From Flavobacterium sp. 5 (GTDB lineage: Bacteria; Bacteroidota; Bacteroidia; Flavobacteriales; Flavobacteriaceae), in NCBI RefSeq assembly GCF_002813295.1, contig NZ_PHUE01000001.1:2480001-2544000 (forward strand): DNA of 64,000 nt, read 5' to 3'. A program made the position numbers and the translations under genes. This document shows, piece after piece, positions 1 through 8,596 of this stretch; within the stretch, counting starts at the first letter, position 1, and each line of letters starts with the position of its first letter. Below the pieces are notes generated by a model. It was not told the DNA's origin. It searched no databases and saw only the letters and a program-made list of their open reading frames with translations.

Positions 1-419
1 TTAAATTAGAAATGGATGATGTTAAAATCACCATCAGAACTACTTTAGAAGGAAACGTTACCGAAGCAACTTATGTTCAACAGTTACCTATTCAAAACGC
101 TCTTCCACAAGCCGCTCCACAGCAGATTGTTCCAGTAGCAGCTACACCAGCAGCTGCAGAGCCAGTTGAGAAAAATAATTACATTACTATAAAATCACCA
201 ATCATTGGTACATTTTACAGAAAACCTTCTCCAGACAAACCAATGTTTGTTGAGGTTGGTAAAACTATTGCTAAAGGAGATGTTCTTTGTGTAATTGAAG
301 CTATGAAATTATTCAACGAAATTGAATCAGAAGTATCTGGTAAAATCGTAAAAATATTGGTAGATGATATGTCTCCAGTAGAATTTGATCAACCTTTATT
401 CTTAGTAGATCCATCATAA
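1..419 (+). CDS. accB: Biotin carboxyl carrier protein of acetyl-CoA carboxylase (5' partial)
   Basis: This protein carries the biotin that accB/accC/accAD use to make malonyl-CoA for fatty acid synthesis. The reading frame is open back to the window edge: codons for K-L-E precede the ATG at 12, so the true start lies outside. An Ala/Pro-rich linker (about residues 25-50 after that ATG) is followed by a biotinyl-lipoyl domain with the EAMKL motif. The Lys codon at 306-308 is the expected biotinylation site. accC follows after 152 nt on the same strand, as is common for this pair. The EAMKL form replaces the usual EAMKM. Confidence 0.95.
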   Translation, partial: KLEMDDVKITIRTTLEGNVTEATYVQQLPIQNALPQAAPQQIVPVAATPAAAEPVEKNNYITIKSPIIGTFYRKPSPDKPMFVEVGKTIAKGDVLCVIEAMKLFNEIESEVSGKIVKILVDDMSPVEFDQPLFLVDPS

Positions 420-571
420 GGAATTATAAATTATAAATTAATAAATTATAAATGGTTTAATGCATTTGCATTTTGCTATTTAGAATTTAGATTTTATAAT
501 TAAATTTTAACTCTTTGCTTTCTTAGCAAAGAATTTAAAATTTATAATTCATAATTTAAAATTTTAAAATT
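420..571. other. accB-accC spacer with AT-rich repeats and a small hairpin
   Basis: The spacer is built from variants of AATTATAAATT on both sides of a hairpin (arms TCTTTGCT 512-519 and AGCAAAGA 525-532). No T-run follows the hairpin, so it is unlikely to be a terminator, and co-transcription of accB and accC seems likely. I see no reading frame here. Confidence 0.4.
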
Positions 572-1918
572 ATGTTTAAAAAAATACTAATTGCAAATAG
601 GGGAGAGATAGCACTTCGTGTCATTCGAACTTGTAGAGAAATGGGCATCAAAACTGTCGCTGTTTATTCTACCGCCGATGCTGAAAGTTTACATGTTAAA
701 TTTGCAGATGAAGCTGTTTGTATTGGCCCACCACCAAGTAACTTGTCTTATTTAAAGATGTCTAATATTATTGCTGCTGCTGAAATTACAAATGCAGATG
801 CAATTCATCCAGGTTACGGATTCCTTTCTGAAAATTCAAAATTCTCGAAGATTTGTCAAGAACATGGTATCAAATTTATTGGAGCTTCTCCTGAAATGAT
901 TGATAGAATGGGGGATAAAGCTTCAGCTAAATCCACGATGATCGAAGCCGGAGTACCTTGCGTACCAGGTTCGGTTGGGATTTTAGAATCTTTTGAACAA
1001 GCTGCTGAATTAGCCGACAAATTTGGATATCCAGTTATGCTAAAAGCTACAGCTGGTGGCGGTGGAAAAGGAATGAGAGCTGTATGGGCTCCTGAAGATT
1101 TATTAAAAGCTTGGGAAGGTGCTCGTCAAGAATCTGCAGCTGCTTTTGGAAATGACGGAATGTATCTTGAAAAATTAATTGAAGAGCCTCGTCATATCGA
1201 AATTCAAGTTGTAGGTGATTCATATGGTAAAGCTTGTCACCTTTCTGAAAGAGACTGTTCTGTTCAACGTCGTCATCAAAAATTGACTGAAGAAACACCT
1301 TCTCCATTCATGACAGATGAATTACGTACAAAAATGGGAGAAGCGGCTGTAAAAGCTGCAGAATATATAAAATATGAAGGTGCTGGTACTGTTGAGTTTT
1401 TAGTTGACAAACACAGAAACTTTTACTTCATGGAAATGAATACTCGTATCCAAGTAGAACACCCTATTACTGAACAAGTAGTAGATTATGACTTAATTCG
1501 TGAGCAAATCCTTGTAGCTGCAGGTGTGCCAATTTCAGGAAGAAATTATCTTCCTCAATTACATGCTATCGAATGCCGTATTAACGCTGAAGATCCTTAT
1601 AACGATTTTAGACCATCACCAGGAAAAATTACTACTTTGCACATGCCAGGTGGTCACGGAGTACGTCTAGATACACACGTATACTCAGGTTATACAATTC
1701 CACCAAATTATGATTCAATGATTGCTAAATTAATTACTACAGCCCAAACTCGTGAAGAAGCTATTAGTAAAATGAGAAGAGCATTAGACGAATTCGTGAT
1801 TGAAGGAATTAAAACAACGATCCCATTCCATAGACAATTGATGGATAATCCTAAATATATTGAAGGCGATTATACAACTGCTTTCATGGACAATTTCAAA
1901 ATGAATCCAATAGAATAA
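572..1918 (+). CDS. accC: Acetyl-CoA carboxylase, biotin carboxylase subunit
   Basis: This enzyme carboxylates the biotin on AccB using ATP and bicarbonate, the first half-reaction of malonyl-CoA synthesis. The 448-residue length is normal for the family. It starts [15 protein letters not shown], the biotin carboxylase N-domain, and has the glycine-rich ATP-grasp loop GGGGKGMR near residue 165. The region around [14 protein letters not shown] (about 290-303) carries the conserved catalytic residues, and the C-terminal domain is complete. It is the second gene of the accB-accC unit and is followed by two terminators. Confidence 0.97.
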   Translation: MFKKILIANRGEIALRVIRTCREMGIKTVAVYSTADAESLHVKFADEAVCIGPPPSNLSYLKMSNIIAAAEITNADAIHPGYGFLSENSKFSKICQEHGIKFIGASPEMIDRMGDKASAKSTMIEAGVPCVPGSVGILESFEQAAELADKFGYPVMLKATAGGGGKGMRAVWAPEDLLKAWEGARQESAAAFGNDGMYLEKLIEEPRHIEIQVVGDSYGKACHLSERDCSVQRRHQKLTEETPSPFMTDELRTKMGEAAVKAAEYIKYEGAGTVEFLVDKHRNFYFMEMNTRIQVEHPITEQVVDYDLIREQILVAAGVPISGRNYLPQLHAIECRINAEDPYNDFRPSPGKITTLHMPGGHGVRLDTHVYSGYTIPPNYDSMIAKLITTAQTREEAISKMRRALDEFVIEGIKTTIPFHRQLMDNPKYIEGDYTTAFMDNFKMNPIE

Positions 1919-1922
1919 TATT

Positions 1923-1951
1923 AAAGGCTGTCAATATTGACAGCCTTTTTT
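1923..1951 (+). terminator. Rho-independent terminator after accC
   Basis: A perfect 26-nt palindrome (AAAGGCTGTCAA and its complement, 1923-1948) is followed by a T-run, starting 5 nt after the accC stop. Confidence 0.9.
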
Positions 1952-1966
1952 TATTTCATTAGTGAT

Positions 1967-2002
1967 AACCCGACAGATTATTAAAATCTGTCGGGTTTTT
2001 TT
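1967..2002 (+). terminator. Second rho-independent terminator after accC
   Basis: Arms AACCCGACAGATT (1967-1979) and AATCTGTCGGGTT (1985-1997) form a 13-bp stem with a short loop, followed by T7. It backs up the first terminator 15 nt earlier. Confidence 0.85.
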
Positions 2003-2043
2003 GTTGCTGTTTTTTTAAAGTAAACAGTGTTTATGTATCCTTT

Positions 2044-2073
2044 TTACACACTTATTTGGGTAATTACACACTT
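2044..2073. promoter_or_regulatory. Tandem direct repeats, candidate activator sites
   Basis: TTACACACTT occurs at 2044-2053 and again at 2064-2073, exactly 20 bp apart, so both copies face the same side of the helix. They lie 106-115 bp upstream of the sigma-54-like -24 element. That distance is usual for upstream sites bound by NtrC-type activators. The regulator encoded at 3320 is a natural candidate. The role is inferred. Confidence 0.35.
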
Positions 2074-2158
2074 TTTAGTTTTTAAATTTTTGGTGTATTT
2101 TTTAATAAACCCTTTAAAAATAGGCTTTACGGAGAATTGGTATACTTCTTTTTGGTAA

Positions 2159-2174
2159 TGGCACAATTATTTCA
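2159..2174 (+). promoter_or_regulatory. Sigma-54-like -24/-12 promoter
   Basis: TGGCAC (2159-2164), 5 nt, then TTTCA (2170-2174) matches the sigma-54 pattern TGGCAC-N5-TTGCW with one mismatch, in the -12 GC pair. It ends 47 nt before the first PepSY-like gene, which leaves a leader of about 35 nt. A sigma-54 activator gene is encoded about 1.1 kb downstream. Confidence 0.45.
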
Positions 2175-2221
2175 TTATCTAAAGCGTAAACAACAATTTA
2201 ATAATTAAAATAAAACACATT

Positions 2222-2518
2222 ATGAAAAAATTATTTCTATCTGCCGCAATTGTTTTAGGAAGTTTAACTTCATTCGCTTCGACTTCTCCTGTTACAAATA
2301 CTATTGTTAAAAGTATTTCTATCGGAGACGAATACACAGAAATTAAATTAGAAGAATTGCCAGCGCCTATTGCAGAAGCTTTTAAAAAAGGATATCCAGA
2401 TGCAGTAATTACAAAAGCATACAAAAATGAAAAATCAGAATACAAATTAGATGTTACTGTTGGTAGTAAAGTAGGTTCTCTATATGCAAATGCAGACGGA
2501 ACTTGGATTAAAAAATAA
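2222..2518 (+). CDS. PepSY-like secreted protein, copy 1 of 3
   Basis: This is a 98-residue exported protein of unknown function. A Sec signal peptide covers residues 1-20 (MKK, hydrophobic core, cleavage near FAST). The rest is one small domain with the EYTEIKLEELP start and a SEYKLDVTVG strand pattern that I recognise from the PepSY-like (DUF2874) family, often found in periplasmic proteins of Bacteroidota. It ends in DGTWIKK, shared with the next gene. It is the first of three tandem paralogues and is preceded by a sigma-54-like promoter, so it may respond to the two-component pair downstream. Confidence 0.85.
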   Translation: MKKLFLSAAIVLGSLTSFASTSPVTNTIVKSISIGDEYTEIKLEELPAPIAEAFKKGYPDAVITKAYKNEKSEYKLDVTVGSKVGSLYANADGTWIKK

Positions 2519-2568
2519 TCCCAACATCTTTAAACTTATATTAATAAACAATACTAAATAATCATATC

Positions 2569-2865
2569 ATGAAAAATCTATTTTTATCAGCCGCAATCGT
2601 TTTGGGAGGTTTAACTTCATTTGCTTCAACTTCTCCAATTTCAAATACAATCGTAAAAACAATCTCAATTCAGGAAGAATACACTGAAATAAAATTAGAA
2701 GAAGTTCCTGTTGCAGTAACGGATGCTCTTAAAAAAGCATACCCTGATGGAGTTCTTTCTAAAGCATATAAAAATGCTAAATCTGAATATAAATTAGAGG
2801 TTACAGTGGGTGACAAAGTTGGGTCTCTGTATGCAAATGCAGATGGGACTTGGATTAAAAAATAA
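2569..2865 (+). CDS. PepSY-like secreted protein, copy 2 of 3
   Basis: This 98-residue protein is a close paralogue of the preceding gene: same signal peptide, EYTEIKLEEVP start, SEYKLEVTVG strand and DGTWIKK end. The 50-nt spacer has no terminator, so the genes are probably one transcript. The pair looks like a fairly recent tandem duplication, with most changes conservative. The function of PepSY-like domains is not settled; inhibition or chaperoning of periplasmic enzymes has been suggested for relatives. Confidence 0.85.
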   Translation: MKNLFLSAAIVLGGLTSFASTSPISNTIVKTISIQEEYTEIKLEEVPVAVTDALKKAYPDGVLSKAYKNAKSEYKLEVTVGDKVGSLYANADGTWIKK

Positions 2866-2895
2866 GAATAAATTTAACCATATAAAACTATAACT

Positions 2896-3189
2896 ATGAA
2901 AAAGTTAATGGTAGCAGCGGCAATTATTTTTGGAAGTTTGTCAATCTATGCGATAACAAATAAACCTTTTGAAAATGTAAAGATTGAAGCAAATCTTCAA
3001 ACAGAATATACAGAAATTAGCCTAGATAGCATTCCTGCAGTTGTAAAAACTGCTGTAGAAAAAGCATATCCTGGTGCAAAGCTTGAAAAAGCGTATATAA
3101 ATGAAAAGAAAGAGTACAAACTTGATTTATCAGTTGGAGACCAGAAAGCTACTGTTTACACAGATGTTAATGGCAATTGGTTAAAATAA
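2896..3189 (+). CDS. PepSY-like secreted protein, copy 3 of 3
   Basis: This 97-residue exported protein is the most divergent member of the tandem set. It keeps the signal peptide (residues 1-20), the EYTEISLDSIP motif and the KKEYKLDLSVGDQKATVY strand region, and ends NGNWLK. It follows copy 2 by 30 nt and precedes a strong terminator, so it closes the three-gene unit. Greater divergence suggests an older duplication or a separate role. Confidence 0.85.
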   Translation: MKKLMVAAAIIFGSLSIYAITNKPFENVKIEANLQTEYTEISLDSIPAVVKTAVEKAYPGAKLEKAYINEKKEYKLDLSVGDQKATVYTDVNGNWLK

Positions 3190-3221
3190 AATTTGGGGTA
3201 ATTAGATTTATGTTTTTGACT

Positions 3222-3253
3222 AAAAAGAGATTGTTGTACAACAATCTCTTTTT
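3222..3253 (+). terminator. Terminator of the PepSY-like operon
   Basis: A perfect palindrome (A5, GAGATTGTTGT, its complement, T5) continues into a longer T-run, 32 nt after the third gene. Confidence 0.9.
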
Positions 3254-3319
3254 TTTTGCATAATTTTATGAAAATACAAGTTTATTAATATTATTTTCGT
3301 GAAAAGTCCCTACAATTAG

Positions 3320-4660
3320 ATGTCAAAGATATTACTGATAGAAGATGATATTTCATTCTGCAAATTATTAGAGAAATTTCTAATAAAGAAAGCATATGAT
3401 GTGACCATAGCTTTTTCTGCTGCGGAAGCCAGATTAGCAATCAAAAAGGATTCGTTTAATTTGATTCTGATGGATATACGTTTGCCAGATTCGGATGGTA
3501 TTGGACTTATGTCCGAATTTAAAACTTCAAATTCAGAGATACCAGTTGTACTTATGACGGGATATTCGGATGTGAATACTGCTGTAAAAGCGATCAAAAA
3601 TGGTGCAGCTGATTATATTTCAAAGCCTTTTAATCCTGATGAGGTTTTATTGGTAATTACAAATGCAATGCTGACTCATCAAGAAGTGGCACCAATCAAA
3701 GAAAAGAAAGCCGACAAAAAACAAACAACTTCAGAAAATGAATTTGTAAAAGGGATTTCTATAGCTTCAAAGAAATTATTGGATCATATTCAATTGGTAA
3801 GCCCAACGGATATGTCAGTTTTAATTATTGGAGAAAGCGGTACTGGAAAAGAAATTATTGCCAAAAGCATTCACCAGCAAAGTAATAGAAAGAACAATAA
3901 TTTTATAGCTGTTGATTGTGGAGCAATCCCAAAGGAATTGGCTACAAGTGAGTTTTTCGGGCATTTGAAAGGATCATTTACTGGAGCAATCAGTGATAAA
4001 ATTGGCTATTTTGAAGCAGCTAATGGAGGAACACTTTTTTTAGATGAAATTGGAAATCTTTCATATGAAAATCAAATACAGTTATTAAGAGCACTTCAGG
4101 AACGAAAAATAAAGCCAGTCGGAAGTAACAAAGAAATTAATGTTGATATTCGTATCATTACTGCAACCAATGAAGATTTGCGTGAAGCGGTTAAAAATGG
4201 CAATTTTAGAGAAGATTTATATCATAGAATTAATGAGTTTTCCATTCTCTCACCATCATTAACAGACCGAGGGGAAGACTTAATGATTTTTGCCGATTAT
4301 TTTTTGGAAAAAGCAAACCAGCAACTTAACAAAGAAGTTATCGGATTTTCGCCTGAAGTTGTTGCTATTTTTCAAAAATACAATTGGCCGGGAAATTTAC
4401 GTGAACTACAAAATTGTGTAAAACGAGCTACCCTTTTGACACGTGGTAATTATATTGAAAGCGATGTTTTACCTGCAGAATTTTTTCAAATCCAAAAGCA
4501 ACAGGATTCCAGTGAAAGTTTTTCTTTATCAGAAAATGAAAAAGAAGCCATTATTCAAGCCTTATCAAGAACACAAAACAACAAATCTGAGGCTGCGAAA
4601 TTGCTTAAGATTACTAGAAAAACACTTTATAATAAATTGAAGTATTATAATATAGACTAA
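3320..4660 (+). CDS. Sigma-54-dependent NtrC-family response regulator
   Basis: This is a three-domain transcription activator of 446 residues. The N-terminal receiver has acidic residues D9/D10, phospho-acceptor D52 and the SKPF lysine near 102. The central AAA+ domain has Walker A GESGTGKE (171-178), the sigma-54 contact loop GSFTGA (218-223, a common variant of GAFTGA) and Walker B LFLDEIG (239-245). The C-terminus (about 420-446) is a Fis-type helix-turn-helix. It converges with a hybrid kinase gene with a 4-nt overlap of stop codons, and the kinase ends in an Hpt domain that could phosphorylate D52. A sigma-54-like promoter upstream at 2159 suggests the PepSY-like operon as a target. The target is inferred. 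Confidence 0.93.
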   Translation: MSKILLIEDDISFCKLLEKFLIKKAYDVTIAFSAAEARLAIKKDSFNLILMDIRLPDSDGIGLMSEFKTSNSEIPVVLMTGYSDVNTAVKAIKNGAADYISKPFNPDEVLLVITNAMLTHQEVAPIKEKKADKKQTTSENEFVKGISIASKKLLDHIQLVSPTDMSVLIIGESGTGKEIIAKSIHQQSNRKNNNFIAVDCGAIPKELATSEFFGHLKGSFTGAISDKIGYFEAANGGTLFLDEIGNLSYENQIQLLRALQERKIKPVGSNKEINVDIRIITATNEDLREAVKNGNFREDLYHRINEFSILSPSLTDRGEDLMIFADYFLEKANQQLNKEVIGFSPEVVAIFQKYNWPGNLRELQNCVKRATLLTRGNYIESDVLPAEFFQIQKQQDSSESFSLSENEKEAIIQALSRTQNNKSEAAKLLKITRKTLYNKLKYYNID

Positions 4661-7098
4661 GCCACCTCTTTATTTAAAGCTGTAAATAGCGAACTGATTT
4701 TTGTTTTTAAAGAATCTAAAAGATTTTTTAAATCAGAATTTTTCAAATCATTTTTCTCTAATGCTGTTAAAATTTCACCTACTGAATGGGCTTCAATCTG
4801 CTTAAACATTGGTGCAATTCTGTGTGCAATAGCATTAATTTCGGGAATGTCTTTTTTATCTACAGCATTTTCCAAATACACCAAATTATCTTTACTGCTT
4901 TGAATAAATTGTTTCAAAATAACATCTAAAGCTTCATTATCATTCACTAAAAACTGTTTTAAAGTTTTTAGTGAATATAGTTTTTCCGCTGTTATTTCTT
5001 CAGATCTATTAATTTCAATTGCTGGGAGGTCTTTTTTTTCTAAAATATTCTGAATCATTTCCAGCAAAACTTTTGGAGAATATGGTTTTTTGATCACAGT
5101 GGTAAATCCTGCTTCAATAAAAACGGAGTAATCCAAGTCTGCACGGCCGGTAAGTGCAATTATTGGTTGGTTTTTATAGGTCGATTTTTCTTGAGTTTTT
5201 AATTTTTCAATAAATGCAAAACCATCCATTATAGGCATTTGAATATCGGTAATTATAAAATCAAAATCGGTATTTACAATTGTTTCTAAAGCTTTAACAG
5301 CATTATCAAAAGATAAAACATTATGTTTTTCCTGTTTTAAAACACCGCTGGTTAAATTCAGCAAATTGATATCATCATCAACTACAATAAAAGTATATTT
5401 TTCAGTGTTTAAAGAGATTGTTTTTTCAATTTCTGGAACATCACTTACACTAAAATCATAGAGTAAGGGCAGTTCGATTGTAAAAGTACTTCCTTTACCA
5501 AACTCACTTACCAGTTTTAAATTCCCACCTAAAATAGTGATAATTTTTTGACAGATAGACAATCCTAGACCAGTCCCTCCATATTTCTTTTCAATATTTT
5601 CATTCGCTTGAGCAAATTCTTCAAAAACAAATTTTTGATTTCCTTTTTCAATACCAATTCCGGAATCTTCAATTGAAATAGTAAAAAAATCATCAGCCGA
5701 TGTTTTATAAGCGTTGATCTTTATGTATCCTTCTTCGGTAAATTTATAGGCGTTGCCTATGATATTAGTCAAAATTTGTTTTAATCGAAATGGGTCTCCA
5801 ACTATTCTATTATTTAATCGATCATCAACATGAATAATAAGATCTATATTTTTTTCCTTATAAACAGTCTGAATACTTTTGGAAACTTCATCTATAACGT
5901 CGGGCAATGAAAATGGCACTTTTTCAATTGTAATTTTTCCTGCTTCAATTTGAGAAAAGTCTAATAAATCCTGAACCAGTTGTGTAATATACTCTGAAGA
6001 GTTTTTTATATTTTTTACAAAATACGATTGTTTTGTGTTGACTTCAGAATTGCTCAAAAGTTCTGTATAACCAACAATTGTACTCAAAGGTGTTTTCAAA
6101 TCATGACTTACTGTTGAGATAAGCTGTTCACGACTTTTAAGCAAGTTCTTGGTTTTGAAATTGGCAATTTCCAGTTGCTTTTTATACAATTGAGATTTTG
6201 AATAATCACTCACAATCAAAATCGAAAAAATTAATGTTAATACTAAACCAATAATTGCTGAAGCCGTTACTACTTCATTGACTTTTTTAAGTGATTTTTC
6301 TTTTAGCGTATTGTTTTTTATAGAGTTAATAATGATTTCACGCTCAATGATTCGAAGCACTTTTCGGAGTTGTTCTGAGATTGCGATTTCATTTTTGAGG
6401 AGCTTGTTTTCTTCAAAATTCAATGATTCCTTTTTCTTTTCAGCTTTCAGTTTTACTGTGGTCAAAAGCTTTTTTGAATTGGCTAAGATAGAATCGGAAG
6501 CTTTTTTACTCAGTGTATTTGTGCTGTCATCAGGAATGTTCTGGTTGAGATAATCTACGTATTTCCGAAGTACATTTCGCTGATAACTTCCTAATTGTTC
6601 TGGATTCTTAGTAAAATCCTTAAGAACCAATTTACGAAGTTTTGACTCCATTCGGGTAATTTCACTAATTGCATTATCTACAGAAACTTCATCATCGGCT
6701 TTGTTTTTTATAGCTTTTAATTGACGGATATTTTTAGTTTTTTCCGATAATAAATAAGTTACACTATCTAATAAAGTCTTTTGATATTGTGTTGTAACAA
6801 TTTGTTTTAGTGTGTCAATTCTTGATTTTAAGGAATCGGTTTCAATAAGATAACTTTTAAAATCTTTTTGAGAATTCGTTTGAATCGTTTTTCGTGCTAA
6901 ACTTTCTGTTTTATAAATATTGGAAAAAAGTTTACTGACTTTTAAAATCTTAGTTTTTTCGAAAGCAATTTTATCTTCCAGTTTGTTATAAACTACATTT
7001 TCAGAATATAAAATCCAACCTACAGTAACGACCAATGCTAACAATGCAACGTAACTTAAAAGTACTTTAATAGGTGTATAACTTTTTTTACTCTCCAT
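4657..7098 (-). CDS. Hybrid sensor histidine kinase with receiver and Hpt domains
   Basis: This is an 813-residue inner-membrane kinase. Two membrane segments (about 11-31 and 278-297) flank a long helical, coiled-coil-rich periplasmic region. It is followed by HisKA with H332 (SHDLKTPLS), HATPase with the N box NIIGNAYKF (about 445), DSGIGI and GGTGLGLSI, a receiver with D618 (IITDIQMP) and a C-terminal Hpt domain with H759 (AIAHRIAPM). The full His-Asp-His chain implies a phosphorelay that needs a separate receiver. The convergent sigma-54 regulator at 3320 is the obvious partner. No signal-binding fold is recognisable in the periplasmic region. Confidence 0.93.
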   Translation of the reverse strand: MESKKSYTPIKVLLSYVALLALVVTVGWILYSENVVYNKLEDKIAFEKTKILKVSKLFSNIYKTESLARKTIQTNSQKDFKSYLIETDSLKSRIDTLKQIVTTQYQKTLLDSVTYLLSEKTKNIRQLKAIKNKADDEVSVDNAISEITRMESKLRKLVLKDFTKNPEQLGSYQRNVLRKYVDYLNQNIPDDSTNTLSKKASDSILANSKKLLTTVKLKAEKKKESLNFEENKLLKNEIAISEQLRKVLRIIEREIIINSIKNNTLKEKSLKKVNEVVTASAIIGLVLTLIFSILIVSDYSKSQLYKKQLEIANFKTKNLLKSREQLISTVSHDLKTPLSTIVGYTELLSNSEVNTKQSYFVKNIKNSSEYITQLVQDLLDFSQIEAGKITIEKVPFSLPDVIDEVSKSIQTVYKEKNIDLIIHVDDRLNNRIVGDPFRLKQILTNIIGNAYKFTEEGYIKINAYKTSADDFFTISIEDSGIGIEKGNQKFVFEEFAQANENIEKKYGGTGLGLSICQKIITILGGNLKLVSEFGKGSTFTIELPLLYDFSVSDVPEIEKTISLNTEKYTFIVVDDDINLLNLTSGVLKQEKHNVLSFDNAVKALETIVNTDFDFIITDIQMPIMDGFAFIEKLKTQEKSTYKNQPIIALTGRADLDYSVFIEAGFTTVIKKPYSPKVLLEMIQNILEKKDLPAIEINRSEEITAEKLYSLKTLKQFLVNDNEALDVILKQFIQSSKDNLVYLENAVDKKDIPEINAIAHRIAPMFKQIEAHSVGEILTALEKNDLKNSDLKNLLDSLKTKISSLFTALNKEVA

Positions 7099-7323
7099 AA
7101 ATTATATAACGTTGTTTTGTAAATTTTAGTCCTTGATAGTTGTGCAATTTATTTTTAGACCTGAGCTTAATCGCAATCGTAAATCCTAATAAAGAAATAC
7201 TGTCTTTCTTTTTACTTCTAAATAAGAAATAATAAAGTTAAGGGTTTTTAGTTTTTCTTAATATAAAAAAATAAGCCGTCTCAGGTTGAGACGGCTTATT
7301 CAGTATTGTGGATTTAATTTTTA
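7099..7323. other. Spacer between kinase and C1 peptidase
   Basis: This holds the kinase leader and the peptidase terminator (7270-7300). I see no gene. Confidence 0.4.
7270..7300 (-). terminator. Terminator of the C1 peptidase gene
   Basis: Arms ATAAGCCGTCTCA and TGAGACGGCTTAT form a 13-bp stem. On the minus strand it runs into a T-rich tract about 25 nt after the stop codon. Confidence 0.85.
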
Positions 7324-8520
7324 TTAAGCTCCGATTTTCTTAACTATATCAGTTGGAACTCCTCCTTTATTTACCATAAATGAAGTTGTTTTGTATTTTA
7401 CAAAATTCTTACTCACATACAAATAGCCTTTGTAATCATTTGTAGCTCCCCAAGAATTTTTTACAATATAATATTCTTTGCCCATTTGATCTTTGGCAAT
7501 ACCAACGATATGCATAGCGTGATCATCTGTAGTTTGGTAATTGTCGAAGGCTTTTTGACGAATTTCTTCGGTGATTTCCAATTCTTGTTTTGGACCGTTG
7601 AACATATTCTCTTTCTCATCAGCAGTCATGTCGTCAAATTTTTTGATTGGAACATAAGCAACACCATTTTTCCAGCTAAAACTTTTTTCACTTACATCTG
7701 ACGCCCAGGCTACAGTATAACCATTTTTCAAAGCGTTGTCAATGATGTTAGTCATATCGTTCATTTTGATATTATAAACCAAATCAAATGACCAGTTGTC
7801 AGGAACCATCATCATTGTTTTAGAATAATATGGCTGATTAGCATAAGATGCAAATTCAACATATTCGTCTGGATTAATTCCTACTACTTCTTTAGCAAAA
7901 CTTTGAGGGGTATAGTTTTTTCCTTTGTATGTAAAATTTTCCGGAACCTGACCTAAATAAGAATCAATTACAGCAGCATACGCTTTTTCCCAGTTTGGAG
8001 TTAATTCTCCATTTGGATTTTTTACAACTGCAGCCAGCATTGCTTCTGTTAATGAAGCCATTTCTGCAAATTTATTTTTGGATGTACCGTAGTTTAAACC
8101 TGTGTACACTGATTGAGGCACCGCTCCGTATTTTTTGTACATATTTATTACATCATGTAATTCTCCTCCGTCACCCAAAGTTACAGCTCCATGCATACGT
8201 ACGTAGTTTTTTCCTTTTTCTACATAAGCATTTCGAGCCGAGAATACTTGAGATAATTCTACTGGTTGTTTTCCTAATCTAATCATTTCAGATTCTAAAA
8301 AGGAATTAGTAGAATAACTCCAACAAGTTCCTGAAGAACCTTGATTTTTGATAGAAGTATTTTCTAAGTTAATTACATCGGTAAACTGAAAACTTTCAAC
8401 ACTTTTTGCACTAGCATTTACTTTCAATGAGTTGACTAGCCCGTCTTGAGCAGTCATAGTATTCATCCCAACTAGTAAGGTTGTTGCAATGAAAAACGAT
8501 TTAATGGGCAATTTATACAT
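7324..8520 (-). CDS. Secreted C1-family cysteine peptidase (bleomycin hydrolase / aminopeptidase C type)
   Basis: This is a 398-residue papain-fold peptidase. A Sec signal peptide covers residues 1-24 (cut near TAQ). Catalytic residues are visible: Q60 and C66 in NQGSSGTCWSYS, H334 in DHAMHIVG and N355 in KNSWG. The large insertion between the Cys and His parts is typical of the bleomycin hydrolase branch rather than of papain. Family members with a signal peptide are frequent in Bacteroidota and are thought to trim peptides outside the inner membrane. It has its own terminator and reads as a single-gene unit. Confidence 0.92.
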   Translation of the reverse strand: MYKLPIKSFFIATTLLVGMNTMTAQDGLVNSLKVNASAKSVESFQFTDVINLENTSIKNQGSSGTCWSYSTNSFLESEMIRLGKQPVELSQVFSARNAYVEKGKNYVRMHGAVTLGDGGELHDVINMYKKYGAVPQSVYTGLNYGTSKNKFAEMASLTEAMLAAVVKNPNGELTPNWEKAYAAVIDSYLGQVPENFTYKGKNYTPQSFAKEVVGINPDEYVEFASYANQPYYSKTMMMVPDNWSFDLVYNIKMNDMTNIIDNALKNGYTVAWASDVSEKSFSWKNGVAYVPIKKFDDMTADEKENMFNGPKQELEITEEIRQKAFDNYQTTDDHAMHIVGIAKDQMGKEYYIVKNSWGATNDYKGYLYVSKNFVKYKTTSFMVNKGGVPTDIVKKIGA

Positions 8521-8596
8521 TTTAAAATAGGTTAAGGTTTTGTAATATGTAACAAAAAGATAAATATTGTTACAAAAATATCAATCAATTTAAGAA

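Noticed and set aside
3255..3299. Vegetative promoter for the sigma-54 regulator gene
   Set aside because: TATTTTCG at 3292 resembles a -7 box, but the only TTTG upstream is 33 nt away, too far for the pattern.
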